From: Petrolisthes cinctipes
Taxonomy: Eukaryota > Arthropoda > Malacostraca > Decapoda > Porcellanidae
Length of the DNA stretch: 64,000 bases
Reading direction: 5' to 3'
NCBI GenBank assembly: GCA_033782935.1
Contig: JAWQEG010001313.1
Span: forward strand, 496,001 to 560,000
Shown here: piece after piece, positions 10,956 to 23,793 of the stretch
Position numbering within the stretch: the stretch's first letter is position 1
Layout: each line of letters starts with the position of its first letter
Translations under genes and position numbers: made by a program
Notes under the pieces: generated by a model
What the model was told of the DNA's origin: nothing
Database searches by the model: none
The model's input: the letters and a program-made list of their open reading frames with translations, nothing else

Positions 10956-13804
10956 GTGAGAGTATTTCCTTAGTGGAGAATCAGTTTCAAGGAAAAAATA
11001 TTTCAACTCATTAACATTATTAATTTTCAGTAATTTATTTCAGAGGTCTGTACGAGGTGTGTATATAATTGTTTTTAAATAAAAAAAATGTAGATTCCAA
11101 AAATTATCTATTAAAGGTTGATATTACTGATACTGAGGGAGTCTACTTTGGATGAAAAAGAAACCAAATAATGTTAGCTATCATAATCTTGCGTCCCTTA
11201 TACTATGATTATCAACATTATCGCCCATATTCAAAGCTCTGAGTTCAGAGAGTAAAATATGGTTATTTTGTCAATTCAATGTATTATATTATATGACAGC
11301 ATTTTGTGTCGCCAGTTCTGTTTAGGATGGCTTGCTTCACTGAACATATATCTCAATACGTCATTGAAGACTCCTTTTCAATTGTATTGGTAGATATGTA
11401 AACAAATAGGAGCAAAGATCCATGGTGCTGGGTACTTTACCAATTTCTCTCATTGAGGTCTAGAAGACATAGCAGAGTATGTAATGTCATCATAATATGG
11501 GACGCCATCGGAATGACTTCCGAAGTCAGATCTGAATGCACCCAAAACACCTAAAAGTGGATATGCTGAAAAATTCAACATAAAATTCGTCCTATTATGG
11601 GAAGTTGTGGCCAACATATACAATTTCCATACTGTACAACATGATGAATTGTCAGATGTGTATGGTGACAAGACTTATGCTGCCCTCTGTACAAGCCACT
11701 TGAGTTTATTATACACCCCTCCATAACTTCACCATAAAATTACTCTGTGTCCCTCATCTCCCTCTTCCTCCTTCTCTCCCTCTTTACTCCATCGTCCCTC
11801 TCCCTCTTTCCTCCTCCTCCTTTCCCTCTTTCCTCCTCCTCCAATTCCTCTTTTTCCTCCTTTCCCTCCTTTCCCTTTTTACTCCATCGTTCCTCCTCCT
11901 CCTCGAAACTATAACATTAGCAGCCTCAAACCAGTCTCAGGGTCAACCTTCACCCTACCTATATTCATTCCCATGCTTTTGTAACCCTGAGTTACCTACA
12001 GTATGTAGCCCTACTTTCAACCTCCTAACTTGTGTAAAATAATGGGAACAAAAATATAATGTGCTCATATATTGAAGAATTTGATAGTTCCAAATAGGTG
12101 ATAGCAGAGTGGATAAAAAGATGGACACATGAGAAACTGAAATATGAGTTGCTGAAAACTGTAAACTTGTGACGAACCGAAAATTAGTGATTAGTGTACT
12201 CAAATATAGTTATTAATTATCGTTGGTGCTATAGATACCGCTGCCAGCCGTATGAGTACAGTCAGGAGGGGGAGTGGCCTATTGAAATTCTGAGTTTGTC
12301 CCGACTTTAGTGGGGGGAGCCTAAATTCCCCCTCCCACCAGGCACCCTAACCTACCACCCAAGACCACTCTCTTGTGACCCATCCAATCCCCTCCCATCC
12401 CTCTCCTCCCATTGCCCAGAGAAAGAGAAATGTATTTGGAGTGCATGAATACGTACGATAACCCTTGTATGCGGCCGTACGAGCGTATATATGCAAATGT
12501 ACCCTCTTGTAAGCATGAGAATGTGTTTGTATTGACGTCATGCTCACTCCAGGTGAGTTCAGAAATATAGTTATACTGAAATACGTATATTATGCTTGTT
12601 CTCTGTGACGTGTTAGGGGGTAACTTTTTTTTTCGGACTTTTACGAGTTGCCATATGCAAACCAGTGGACATAGGAGAGTCTGGTTTTCAGATTGTGTAT
12701 GTAAATTCATGCTCTATAAATGTGGAATAGCAAAATTTACGTACATGATACTTTAAAAATCGACCCTCTTTTGCAGTTGGGGAGCAAGAAATCGAGATAT
12801 ATTTGCAGTCTTAACACTATACAATCAGAGGTTGGCCAACTATGGCCCACCCTCGATAAAATTCCCAGAATTTTACTATTTTTATGATTAACATTGTAGG
12901 AAGATTTTTTTATTGCTAAAATATATAGAATAAATCCTAGCATATAATTACTCTCAAATTCGGTGTCTCTAGCCATCCTATAACCTATATTTAATGAAAT
13001 TCTAAAATTGCGTGACTGAATCAAAATAATTCAGTAACGAAAACAAGTGATATTTCAGTAGATTTTGGCAATGTTGTTTTTTTTTATTGGCGGCGTAACT
13101 TATCGTCTCGCTGAGCTTCAAATATTACTAATTTTCTAAATGTATAGATTTATAACATAAAACAAAATTATGCCTCGCTGAATATCAAATTTTCTTAGAT
13201 TTTTGTTTTATGTTTATATAATTTCGCTACGAATGCCTGTCGCCTGGCTGCAGAAAAAAAGACGCGGGATGGGAGGGCATGGCAGTGTTGCCAGGTGTAT
13301 GGAAAGTTCTCTGTTTTAGGGAATTTTGAAGTCCACACAAGGAAATTATATACAGATTGTTCAAGAGTAAACAGGGAAATTTCTACCAGACGAAAATAAT
13401 TCCAAAAAGACCGTCAATGTTCAAGAGTAATCAGGGAATAATTGAGGCTAAGAGGTAAATTCTAAAGGTGATGTTAGGGAAATTTCGTCCATCAGACCTG
13501 GCATCAGTGTGGGAGAGGGACAGGGAGTACAGTATTGCCATACTAGTAATTGCATCTTACAGTACATATTTTGTTATCAGCAATACATAAGATTTTGCCT
13601 GTTTTTTTTTCACTCCTATATGTATATGAATATATAGTTTTGTCCTAAGACTACTAAAACTAAGTAACGACTGCTTTATTCAATATGCAATAAATAATAC
13701 TTGGATCGCCTTTGTCACCTCCACACCGCCAAGTTATTTTCCCACTTTAACACCTTATCACTCAGAAACAAGAGTGAGAGATAGTGATAACCACTGCAGA
13801 CATT

Positions 13805-13835
<31 letters not shown>

Positions 13836-16800
13836 ATATATGTAATTAGAGAAAAAGAAGAAATATTGGACAATTTGCAACTTGTGACCGTACAGTCGGC
13901 AAAAAAAGTTTCGTTACCATCCCTACATTAATTTTAACATGGGTAAGCCCGGTAGGGTTGGTAATCCGCCGACTGGATAGCTGTGACTCGTGTCATCCGG
14001 GACATGCCCCGGCAGTGTCAACTTTATTATATCAAAAGTTTAGCTGATTTTAAATTAAATTTTGAGTGTTGAAGAACTCTTACTATTTAACTATTCATTA
14101 ATAAACATAAGGAAATGCGTTTGAGTATTTTAGAACAAGAATAACCGTGAACGACCCAGAAAAAATAGCACTGGCTGAAAGAACGTCATTCCTGCTTGGT
14201 TGCCTATTACACACTGAGGGGCAGTGGCCAGGGGCACGGACTGAGTGGACTCAAGGAGGCCAGAGGGACAGGGAGGGTGGTGGAGGTACGACACTCACCA
14301 GTCAGGCATACCAACATTTCGTCACACTGTTTTAGTGATGGTAACGAAACTTTTTTTGCCGACTGTACATATTGTACATTACCTTCTCACCTCACTCAGT
14401 GCAGTGGGCCAGAGGCTGCAAGGCTGGTGTGGCGTATAGGGCTATCGGTCCTATGCAGTCTTTCTTTTTTTCTTTAATTACATACCGGTATATATAATAT
14501 TTTCCTCCTATATGACATGCATGACAAACCACACTGTATCTAATAATGTATAACATATTCTGTTTGTAGGAAATTTATAGTTGCAAATAAAAGAAATAAA
14601 ATAATATTATATAAAGCTTGTTGAAATGAGGTGGAGGACTGCCCCAGCAACCTCTCTCCTTCCCTCCTCCCTTATCCATGTGACTGGCACTCCCTCCTCT
14701 CCCTCTCTCCACCCTTGTCAACCCTGCCACTAACTCTATATACTATACTAATAAATATTTCTGGACACTTCTACCAATCCTACTATTTACAGTGAAATCA
14801 TGATGAAAAGTAAGGAAATTTGGTTCAGCAAGGCACACATTCGTGTATGTTTTGATACAAAATGGTAAAAGTAATAAGTTACTTCTATCTCTAGAGCAGT
14901 AGCATACTACATATTTCCTAATATTTTTTTCGGCCATCACTATTATAGTCTATAGCTCAAATAGACAGCAATTTCAACAGCAACTCAAATAATATAAAAA
15001 ATATAGTAAGTACCATGAAGGATATGATGCCCGGCTAACACACTAATACTGTAAAAAACAGCACGGACAGCGACCTTCCTATCTCATGTTTGTTAGGTAA
15101 CTGAAGGCCCTGCCCCTGTGAAGTGAAGGGATAATAAATTATAGAATGCCCGTTAGATTTGCAGATGACTTCCGTCATATGTATCGGCAATATTATCGTG
15201 TTTTTTAGTTAAATGAATACCCAATGGCTGTCTATTTGTGCGGAACAGAATTATAATTTTGTTATTTACAGGGATGTTGTGTAAATTACTTAATATGGCA
15301 ATGTATTATTACAAAATTAAACGATAAACAATAAATTTTTCAAATGACGGGGAGGTGGGGGCCTGAGGGGAAGTACCCAGTAGGTTTGTTTACATTCTCG
15401 TCATCTCTGCCATGTGAGCGTTCCATTTCATTTTGTCTCCTGTCAACATAACTTCATCCATATATATTCACAGGTACCCACACGTGAAAACGAAGTATCC
15501 AAAAAGGTCAGATGAGATAGGGTTAAGGGGTTAATGATGCTCCATTATGGAACGCATTTTCTTTTTCATTTTCTTCTAGTTCCGTGAAGATGACGTGATA
15601 GTGATGACATACCCCAAGTGTGGCACGACATGGATGCAAGAAATTTTGTGGACCATGTTGCACAACCCTGACCTCAAACATCCACAGGCTGCTGCACCTA
15701 TACTGGAACGCTCATTGGAGATTGAGTTAGTATCTATAATTGTGCTGACATCAAAGATATTCCGTAATGGTATGAGAAATTGAGATATGTTGCATGAACC
15801 AGGATACCAGGATTCATGAAATAGAGACGACATTTTTTTTAGCACTGTGTTATGACAGTAGTCTTGCAAATCAGTCTTTATTTTATTCAAATAATAATTT
15901 CATCAATCATTAGAACAATCAATATATCAAGCAATAAATAAATGAAATAAAAAAACTAACTCGGTCAAGTCAATCAACATCAGTAAACCCTTTATTCGTG
16001 GGTGTAGTAAAATTTCGACACTAGCAACAAGTCTGGAGCACCGCAGGTATAGTATTCATTCGACAGCACGGTTGTTAAATTTGTGTGGTCCATAACAAGC
16101 TAGTTTCTGACTGCCAACACTATGGGTGGCAGCCAGGGACTTGCCACAGCCATCTCAGCCACCACCAGTCAGTATTACTTGAACAGTGAGGGTAGAAGGA
16201 CATATTTTCATCACTCCTCTATTCCTGTAATTACCAAATATGTATGTATTAACGACAGTGACGTTTTATTTCATATTGTTGTGTTGAAAAATATGATTCT
16301 GACATGATTTATAACGAAATTAGTGTGAAAATGTACAGTTGCCGAGAAATGGATCGATAACAGGTAGCTTAGAAATGTAGGGGAAGTAAGCCTTTCGCAC
16401 TTGGCAACACTTTCATGGGGTATATTCGTCTTGCAGATTGAAACGAATTTGGAGATTTGTCGAGATAAAAACAATGGCACTGCCACTTTATCTGAAAAGT
16501 CATAAACCATATTTGTTTCATGGGTTCGCCAATAAATCAACTCACATTAAATTCATATCATCTCAAGTTTTCCATCTAAGCTCCTTTTCCACGCTCAATG
16601 GCCCGCTTCTCGAACATATTTTTTCATCTTAGTGCTACATAATCATGCTTTGGTACTTGTTTCACCTTATATTAGTTAAATAACAATGTGCAACACAATT
16701 TCACCTCTGAATGGCACGTTTCACAAGGCAAACAGAAATATGATAAAAATATATCGGGTTTATTTATGGTCTTACATTTCTCTCTCTGCAATATATCACA

Positions 16801-19800
16801 TCATGACATGACATTCACGTTAAACTATTTAATTACATGCCAAGATGCAAACCTATTATGGCAACAAAATACCAATAAATCTTTGAGTACTCTTGTGCCA
16901 ACAAAATCACCAGATCTGTTTCGATCTATCAGACGAGTAAACCTCATGAAAAAGATCTATAGATGAGCGACAGTGTTACCAAGTGCAGATGGCATCCTAA
17001 AACCATGTTTCTGAACTGCTTGGCCTCGATCCATTCGTCTGCAACTGTATTTAGATATGTATATATAGTATAAATAGAGCGTAAAAGTGAATTTTGAGTT
17101 GATGTCATTGTGAGGTGGCTATCCATCCTACAGATGTCACTTAAGTGTTGGCAAGTACTATTGCCCACAAGAGTTCCTGAACACCTCAGGTTCGCCTCAA
17201 CAATATTTGATCTGGTATCACTGAACCCATGTCCAAATGTACGATATCCTTTTGTTCCCCCGCTTCAAACTTCCTTCACATTACTATAGCTATTTACTTA
17301 CATTGAGGTGATATATATCTGTAGCTATTTACTTATATTGAGGCGATATTCTATGATTAGAGTGGTTTATTCCTTCATTCAGTCAAACTATTTACTCTGA
17401 TGTCTCTTTTATGCGTTAAATATTAAGAGAACTGGTCCCCCTCCGTCTCTCCTATCGTCTAGCTCCCCTCCTTCATCTCTCCCCCCTCTTTCTCTCCACT
17501 GCTCCCTCCTCTTTTTCTCCACTGTTCCCTCCCTCCCCTCTCTACTTGCCATGCGCCCTCTATCCTCCTCTATTTCCCTTGTTCCCTTCCTCCCTCTCTT
17601 CCTTCATTCCGTCAACATATCCTCCAACTCTCTCTATTTGTCATTCTCCCTTCATATTTCCACATACACTCTTTTCTATCCTAATCACTCTCATACTCCA
17701 AGCTTTTTACCTAGTATTGAGTTCGAATTTCGTTCGTATTTATTGCTTTTTATCTATGAGTAGTGTTTCGCAACCTCTACCCTACATCTAGTGGTTATTT
17801 TTTTTTTTCTGACTTATACTTCTCAGCGATATGTGAGTCTGATGGGTCATGAAATCAAAGAGTTTGTTTATCACAGGGGTGGACTCCACATTCCTCCTAG
17901 TCCTTATACTTTCCATCATACCAGTCTAACGACATGTTGGAATGTGTTTAGCCTTGCCCATTAATTTCTTAAAATAACGGTGTAAAATATATTAAAACTC
18001 ACTTTCTCTCTCTGCTCTTGTCAATAGAGCGGCGCCACTTCAATATTAATCTGTGGTCTGCACCCCTGTCTTCCCAATAATGCTAACATCCGTTAATTTA
18101 AATCCTGATTCAGCAAGAAAGTGTTAATGGAGAAAAGCTCCTTCACAAATATAATTATTCATATTGGACTGTGTGTACTGAGGTTAAAACTATGAATTTA
18201 TTTTATTCGTATACTGTAGGTGACATGGTATTAGTTTATTAGAGTTGTAGCAAAACGCAGTGGTATCAATATGGTGTTAGGAACTGTCATGATATGTTTC
18301 TTGTTTTTTTTCTTAAATGTATAAATACTATGTTATTCCTAATTTCATTGCAACTTATTTCTTGAGTTTTACCCTTTTTTTATAGTTTCAAACATTTTGT
18401 TACACATTAATTTGGTAATTGAGTTATAATTTTTTTTTTTATGATGCTAAGATGAAACGGTGGGCAGGCAAGGACTGACCAGAGGTGGTTGAATCGCATT
18501 TGTTATCGACTTCGTTTGGCTGTATGAATCTTTCGAATCTCTAGGGTTAAAGCCTAAGGATTCATATTCATTTAAATATTGTTCTCTGTCCTTGGCTGCC
18601 GTCAATACCCTGCGTGATAAGCAAGGATTTTCGGGATAGAATACAAGGGAACTATATACACATTTCTAGGATCATACGCACACCCACACACTAGGAGAGA
18701 GAGAGAGAGAGAGTACTGAAAGAGGGGTAGGGAGAGAGAGAAGGATTGAGATTAAGATTAAGTATGCTTTTGTTTTGCGTCGAGTTATGTAACTAGGATC
18801 ACACAGCCACGCCGATAATAAATACAGAACGGGATAGAGAGGTGGGACAGCAAGCACATAGAAAATATTAGGAGAGGAACAGTGGAAGAGAGGGAGTCTA
18901 GTGAGAGAGAGAGAGAGAAGGAGGGAGGGAAGGAGCAGGGGGGAATGAGAGAAAAGGAGGGAAGGCAGGAGCAGGGGGGAGAGAGAGAGGGAGGGAGAGC
19001 AGGAGTGGGATGGGAAAGGAAGATTTCTTTTAAATAACAGTTAATATATAAATGTAATAGAGTCAATAAAACTTACCTGAATGGAGAGATAAATCACGGT
19101 ATTCAAAGAATATCGCATCAAGGCAAGTAAATAGCTACACATAATTGAAAAGACAGCGAGGACAGGAAACAGAAGATATCGTACTGTACATCTGGACATG
19201 GGTTCAGTGATACCAGATCAAATATTGTTGAGGCGAACCTGAGGTGTTCAGGAACTCTTGTGGGCAATAGTACATCAGGAGACAGCTAAAGGTTTGTACT
19301 TCAATATCCTTTATCATATATTTATGTAGCATGAGTGGTTTACTAGCTATTAGCCATCAAATGTGTTGTTTTAATAGTGACAGCGAGTGCGGAGATTAGT
19401 CAGCTATTAATCAATTAACCAATCAAACATTAAATCATTACCACTCGCATTCATATCCTCACTCACTTATTCAACAAACATATTTTTTTGCTGCAGTCTC
19501 GACATATTAATAAGCCCCGAGGAAATGAAGAAAAACAACATGGATACAACTCTGACCATATTCCGTCGCCATTGTCCGAACAAGAAAATTGAAGATGGCG
19601 TGTTCATACAGATGTTGGAGGTGACGCAATCGCCGAGGATAATCAAATGCCACTTCCCATTAGAGATACTGCCTCCTCACCTCCTAGAGAAGGTCAAGGT
19701 AAGAAAGGAACTTCCCCGAGAAGGTAACCATGGCAAAAGCAGTCAAGCAGTCAAGTACAGTAGCACTGTCAAATATTGTTGTAGAAGAGTATTGTAGTGT

Positions 19801-22800
19801 GGCTAAGTGCAGATTGACTTACTTTGAACACAGAATGAAATTATTTACTTTGATATCACCATCGTTTCGTTAGATGGCCTCAATACTAACGAACTAAAGT
19901 AGAGACAATAAGGGCTGGATGGAAGCCATCATTACACCATTATAGCCAAGCTAATCATAATATATCTGATGTGCTATAATCAGTTTCAGATGTTATCCAA
20001 TTCATGCTATTCCTTGTTATACATATCATAGTATTAAAGAATTATATGAGAAGTTTCACCTAACCCCTTGCAAGGTGTACTTATAAAACTTTTTGTTAAC
20101 AGGTAGTCTATGTGACAAGAAACCCCAAGGATATGATCGTGTCCTACTACCATTTACTAAAGTACCTGACCTTCTTTAATTACAAGGGGTCGCTGGAGAA
20201 ACACGCCAAGGAAGTTATCAGTGATGAAGGTCAGTGAGATATTTGAATTCTGTTAAATGTGTGAGTGCCACTGTTTTTTTTTTTTTTTTTTTTTTCTATT
20301 CTTGGTCAAAATCGGTTAGAATTCGTTGGGATATAAGTTAGGAGATAACACTACTCAAGAAATGGTTGATTAAAATACTTTCTGAACCATATTTGTTTGT
20401 AATTTCTCCTATGAGAGCAATGTAGCTCTTTATATTTATATACAGTAAATATGCGGATGAAACAAAACTGTAACCTTAGAATGATCTCAACACTGTGTGA
20501 TTTTAGTTCCACAGAGACTAGCTAGCTATCTCATTAAGAATAAATAGATTGTCGAAGCACAGCTTACACATTAATCTATATGAACCAGGGCACAAACACA
20601 GGGATGCTATGCTGTCGCCAAGTTGATCGGATATCGCTCAAATTCCCAAAACTACTGATCTTCCCAAATCCACAATATTCCTCTCTGTCAGGCTGTGTGT
20701 AGAAGGAAGTGAGAAGCAACACAGAAGGTGCGCTGTCAACAATAACACGATGAATATGAGAACAATGTTTAAGTTCTTCAGTCCCTGCATGACCTTTGTG
20801 TCCTCCATTTAAGATGTGAAGTGGTAATGACATTAAGAGGCAAAGGATGGTAGAGAGGGAAATGGTATCTCTGGTTGGAGCGTGGTTAAGGAAAAATATA
20901 ATATAGGCTCTGCTTCAACATATATTTTGATCTTGATCACAGCCCCAAGCAAAGAGATACTATAGGATTACATAGGTTGGAGGAAGGTCAGTTATGCTGA
21001 GACAGAGGTAGTGCTATGCTAAACTTAAAAGAAAGTTAGTAAGCTGAGCAGCCAGGTGTGGTACCAGTGAATGAAAATAAAGGAAGGGATCCTTCCAAGA
21101 ACGGTGTAGGCAACTCTTATGATTAATAGTAGATTTCTTCTAAGACCTCCTAGCAACAAGTGATCTAGTTGTCCTGAGACAGATGTGTGTTGAATTATAC
21201 CACCCCCTACCCTCTTTTTTGTATTCATTACCAGAGGAATATGCAAGATGGGTTCTTATGACATGTAAGGGTTGAAGAACAATAACCTAGGGTTACAACA
21301 TAAGTCCACACCATCAAAAAGTGTGGGTAACTGCAGGTGATGGCACAAGTCAACTGCGCGGTTTTTAAATTTGCGCATCCCATGACAAGCTTGATTAGGC
21401 TCATAACAGAGGGGATGGGTGCCTAGGAACTCCCCCGAGTCACATCAGCCATTGGCAGCCAGTGTAGGAAGAGCAGTGACCGTGTCAAGATGTATTTTCA
21501 GCACTCCGCTTTTGCGCTAATTACCATATATGTGTGTACGACAGTGAAAATATATTTTCGATTGTTGTGTTGAAAAATGTGATTCCGACATGTTTTATAA
21601 CGAAATTAGATTGTGAAAACGTATTAGGATTATGTAAATAGAGTGTAAAAGTGAATATTTAGTTGCAGTCATTCCGAGCTGGATACCCATCCTACAGATG
21701 TCCATTTAGTTTTCATAAGTATATCAGTTTGCAAGCTACTAGCTGTCAAATGTGTTGATTACATAATGGTCGCGAGTGCGGGAGAAAAGCCCGGACTACA
21801 GAGCTACAACGGTAGATAAGGCCCGTGGCTAAGTGGTTACTCCTCCACTTGATCAGCCAGCTATTCTCTCCGGAATGAGACAATATGTGCAATAACATGC
21901 CCAAAATTATTTTAATTGCATTGGATCATGGTATAATGTGAAAATACAATAATATGTTAATTAATTAATAAATAATTAACCACTTAAATGCAGCTACTTT
22001 TTTAGTGTGCCAGCTCTTTATTGCAGGCCTTTCTCCTGCACTAGCGCTCACCATGTAACAAACACATTTGACGACTATAAACTTGAAAATCATTCAAGCT
22101 ACATAAATAAATTATACAGGATAATGGAGTACAAACCTTTAGCTGTCTTTTGATGTACTTGTGAAGACTAAACGGACATCTGTAGGATGGGTAGCCAGCT
22201 CAGAATGACCACAACTCAAAATCCATTTTTACACTCTCGTTACATATCTAAGTATATTTTTACGCTCTGATTTTATTATAAAACATGTCAGAATCTCATT
22301 CTAATTCCAGGAAAAACGGAGTGATGAAAATACATTCTCTCACCCTCATTGCTCTTGTCACACTGACTGGTAGTGGCTGGCTGGACTCAGTGTTGCCAGC
22401 CTAAACAACCATGTTCAGTAGCGCACCCCGTGGTCCTCCACTTTTGTTGGTGGAGACTTGATGTCCATGATCAAAAACAATTGTTACACAATCATCATCT
22501 TTATGTTCTAGACATATCATTTTTAGTAGCAGTGATGTATTATGTTGCATGGTTACAGGCTATTGTGGCAGCTCGGTTAAGTATAAAAAAATAGTTGTTT
22601 AGTTTATGCCCAAACTATGTTGGATGAAGCAGTAAAGCCTTCTGATATTTGATATTTTCTTATGGAGTTGCCTTCGTCAGGCTACGACTCTGGCAACTCC
22701 CTGGTCAGAGATTATGTATCATGAGTATACACAAAGAGCTTGTCAGATGGTCTGTTCTACAGTTATTTTGTGAACTGAGGCCTATTAATAGTTGTGAGAA

Positions 22801-23092
22801 ACTGAGCGATACCCTAAAGCATGGGGACGACATAGCATCTCTGTGATTGGGGCTTTGGTTAGGAACATCTATGTATACTGTCCATGTACCCAAGGGTAGA
22901 GTTTTATTATACTATTGTCCAACAGCAATGTTTGGACCATTCTGGCGTCACGTACACCAAGCCTGGGAGAAACGATACCATCCCAACCTGCACTTCATCT
23001 TTTATGAAGACCTCAAGAAAGACATCATGGGAGAACTTGACAAACTCTCTGACTTTGTAGGCATCAATCTCACTGAACAGCAAAAGCAGAAC
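10776..23092 (+). CDS. Cytosolic sulfotransferase gene, five exons, C-terminus not found
   Basis: Predicted PAPS-dependent cytosolic sulfotransferase, transferring sulfonate from PAPS to a small hydroxyl or amine acceptor. Spliced exons 10776-10955, 15580-15725, 19497-19698, 20103-20229 and 22926-23092 give 822 nt (274 residues) with matching intron phases 0, 2, 0, 1 and 0 at the five donors. Visible motifs: the 5'-PAPS loop YPKCGTTW at residues 71-78, a candidate catalytic His161 in KCHFPLE, and the 3'-PAPS motif RNPKDMIVSYYH at 182-193. The N-terminal WIYPGRAPFFLDKIQ block also fits. The family usually runs about 290-340 residues and ends with a GxxGxxK PAPS-contacting stretch, which I could not find before 50.7 kb. 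The substrate cannot be inferred. All introns carry transposon insertions or simple repeats. The ATG at 10776 is chosen because the homologous exon at 50765 starts at the equivalent place. Confidence 0.88.
13283..13509. mobile_element. hAT-type MITE, diverged relative
   Basis: Starts CAGTGTTGCCAGGTG and ends ACCTGGCATCAGTG. The interior follows the nested MITE at 3792 (CAAGAGTAAAC, GGGAAATTTCGTC, AGACCTGGCA). The flanking 8-mers no longer match, so the target duplication has decayed. Confidence 0.65.
13893..14365. mobile_element. Tc1/mariner-type MITE
   Basis: 473 bp with about 30-bp inverted termini (CAGTCGGCAAAAAAAGTTTC, then GTTACCAT; exact inverse at the right end), flanked by TA on both sides. 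No transposase frame; ORFs across it are not conserved with anything. The near-perfect termini suggest a fairly young insertion. Confidence 0.82.
15580..15725 (+). CDS. Sulfotransferase exon 2 (5'-PAPS loop)
   Basis: Preceded by a pyrimidine-rich ttcttctag acceptor; begins FREDDVIVMTYPKCGTTW. The donor is GTTAGT at 15726. This choice leaves two nucleotides (GA) that join the single T at the start of exon 3 to make Asp109. The alternative GT at 15730 would break the frame. Confidence 0.88.
16336..17047. mobile_element. TA-flanked (Tc1/mariner-type) MITE inserted in the TTAA element
   Basis: 712 bp. Left terminus CAGTTGCCGAGAAATGGATC; right terminus is the imperfect inverse GATCCATTCGTCTGCAACTG. 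Inverse similarity continues inward to GCACTTGGCAACACT versus AGTGTTACCAAGTGC. Flanked by TA on both sides. Removing it plus one TA rejoins GTGTGAAAATGTA with TTTAGATATG, exactly as in the uninterrupted copy at 23.8-24.4 kb. Confidence 0.8.
17159..19269. mobile_element. 2.1-kb TIR transposon with about 95-bp inverted repeats and 4-bp TSD
   Basis: Left TIR 17159-17249 and right TIR 19174-19269 are inverse and nearly identical (start TATTGCCCACAAGAGTTCCT). GTAC flanks both ends (17155-17158 and 19270-19273). The interior has TC- and GA-rich tracts and no transposase frame. A 4-bp duplication occurs in several DNA transposon groups (for example Sola or Ginger), so the superfamily is left open. 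It interrupts the TTAA-type copy 1 inside sulfotransferase intron 2. Confidence 0.8.
19497..19698 (+). CDS. Sulfotransferase exon 3 (candidate catalytic His)
   Basis: Acceptor ctgcag, donor GTAAGA. Encodes residues 109-176 including LISPEEMKKNNMD and SPRIIKCHFPLEILPP. By family analogy the His in KCHFP (residue 161) is the general base. The next intron is only 404 bp. Confidence 0.88.
20103..20229 (+). CDS. Sulfotransferase exon 4 (3'-PAPS motif)
   Basis: Acceptor gttaacag, donor GTCAGT, phase 1 at its end. Encodes VVYVTRNPKDMIVSYYH, where Arg182 and Ser190 correspond to the residues that bind the 3'-phosphate of PAPS in this family, then KYLTFFNYKGSLEKHAKE. Confidence 0.9.
20274..20297. repeat. 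Poly-T tract in intron 4
   Basis: Over 20 consecutive T shortly after exon 4. Confidence 0.8.
21270..21836. mobile_element. TTAA-type MITE, copy 2 (diverged)
   Basis: Same orientation as copy 1. Shares GTTGTGTTGAAAAATGTGAT, GACATGTTTTATAACGAAAT, TACAGATGTCCATTTAG and the end AAGTGG followed by TTAC (decayed TTAA). The left boundary is uncertain. Confidence 0.65.
21980..22390. mobile_element. TTAA-type MITE, copy 3 (truncated, inverted)
   Basis: Flanked on the left by TTAA (21976-21979), then CCACTTAAATGCAGC, equivalent to the CCACTAGGCTGCAGG end of the intact copy. Continues through TACAAACCTTTAGCTG and AAAACATGTCAGAATC. The opposite end is missing. Confidence 0.68.
22926..23092 (+). CDS. 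Sulfotransferase exon 5
   Basis: The acceptor tccaacag leaves CA, which completes the codon begun by the last G of exon 4 (Ala219). Encodes FGPFWRHV, then HPNLHFIFYEDLKKD and LSDFVGINLTEQQKQN, the usual sulfotransferase continuation. A GTGAGT donor follows at phase 0, so at least one further coding exon is expected. Confidence 0.87.
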
Positions 23093-23793
23093 GTGAGTTG
23101 ACTAAACATGTTCCATGTAATCAGTATTCATAATATACCTTTCAATTAACTTACTTTAATATTAATACACACTTTATGCAATCATTCTTGAAAATATTCC
23201 TTATTATTCAAATGTTGCTATATAAAAAAAATAATGATGTCTGCCTTCCATCACTTTTTTTTTTATCAAATCACATATAATATATAAAGTAACGTGCTTC
23301 AATCCAGAACCAATTGAAGCAGTAGTGAAAAACTTTTCTATAAAGGCTGTTTCTCTGCAAATCAAATATGGGAGTGAAGAAGTTGGTAAAGAAAATTCTC
23401 ACACAGTACTTTTGATCGATAATAACGGAGAAGAAGACCGCTCTACGCTAGAAAGATCTTGTACCACAAGGGAGAAGGAAAGAGGATGGAGGGAGAGCAA
23501 GCATGAAGGAAAAAGAAAGAAAGGAGGGACTGTGGAAGTAAGGAAAGAAAATGGCTTGGGTTGGAGGAGGGACCAAAACCCATAAGGTATTGATCATATC
23601 GTATCAATCAATAACCCCTTCCTCCATCAGGGGAAGACTTTTTGAATTAATACGCTTACTATGACAATTAGTTCCTGTTTCTGCCCCAAAATTGAAAAGG
23701 AAATACTAATAACTGAGGCATTGCCTATTACACGATCCCTCAAATTGTACTAATTTCATGGCTTGACTAAGCTATTATAATATCAGGTTTTAA

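Larger units (their letters stand above)
10956..15579 (+). other. Sulfotransferase intron 1
   Basis: 4.6-kb intron with GT/AG ends. It holds a TC-rich stretch (11760-11900), a weak hAT-like terminus at 12826, a hAT MITE relative (13283-13509), an (AAT)n run (13806-13834) and a TA-flanked MITE (13893-14365). No other gene seen. Confidence 0.7.
15988..19400. mobile_element. TTAA-type MITE, copy 1, split by two insertions
   Basis: Aligns piecewise with the reverse complement of the intact copy at 23794-24412. The left part is 15988-16335, the middle 17048-17158 and the right 19270 to about 19394. Shared landmarks are TTTCGACACTAGCAACAAGT, GTTGTGTTGAAAAATATGAT, AAGTGAATTTTGAGTTGATG and TAGCATGAGTGGTTTAC. 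Its own TTAA flanks have decayed. Confidence 0.78.

Noticed and set aside
12826..12860. hAT-like terminus CAGAGGTTGGCCAACTATGG
   Set aside because: No matching inverse terminus or 8-bp duplication found; only one end is visible.
23325..23585. 86-codon frame as a possible sulfotransferase last exon
   Set aside because: The Lys/Glu-rich sequence lacks the C-terminal sulfotransferase pattern and overlaps a diverged interspersed repeat.
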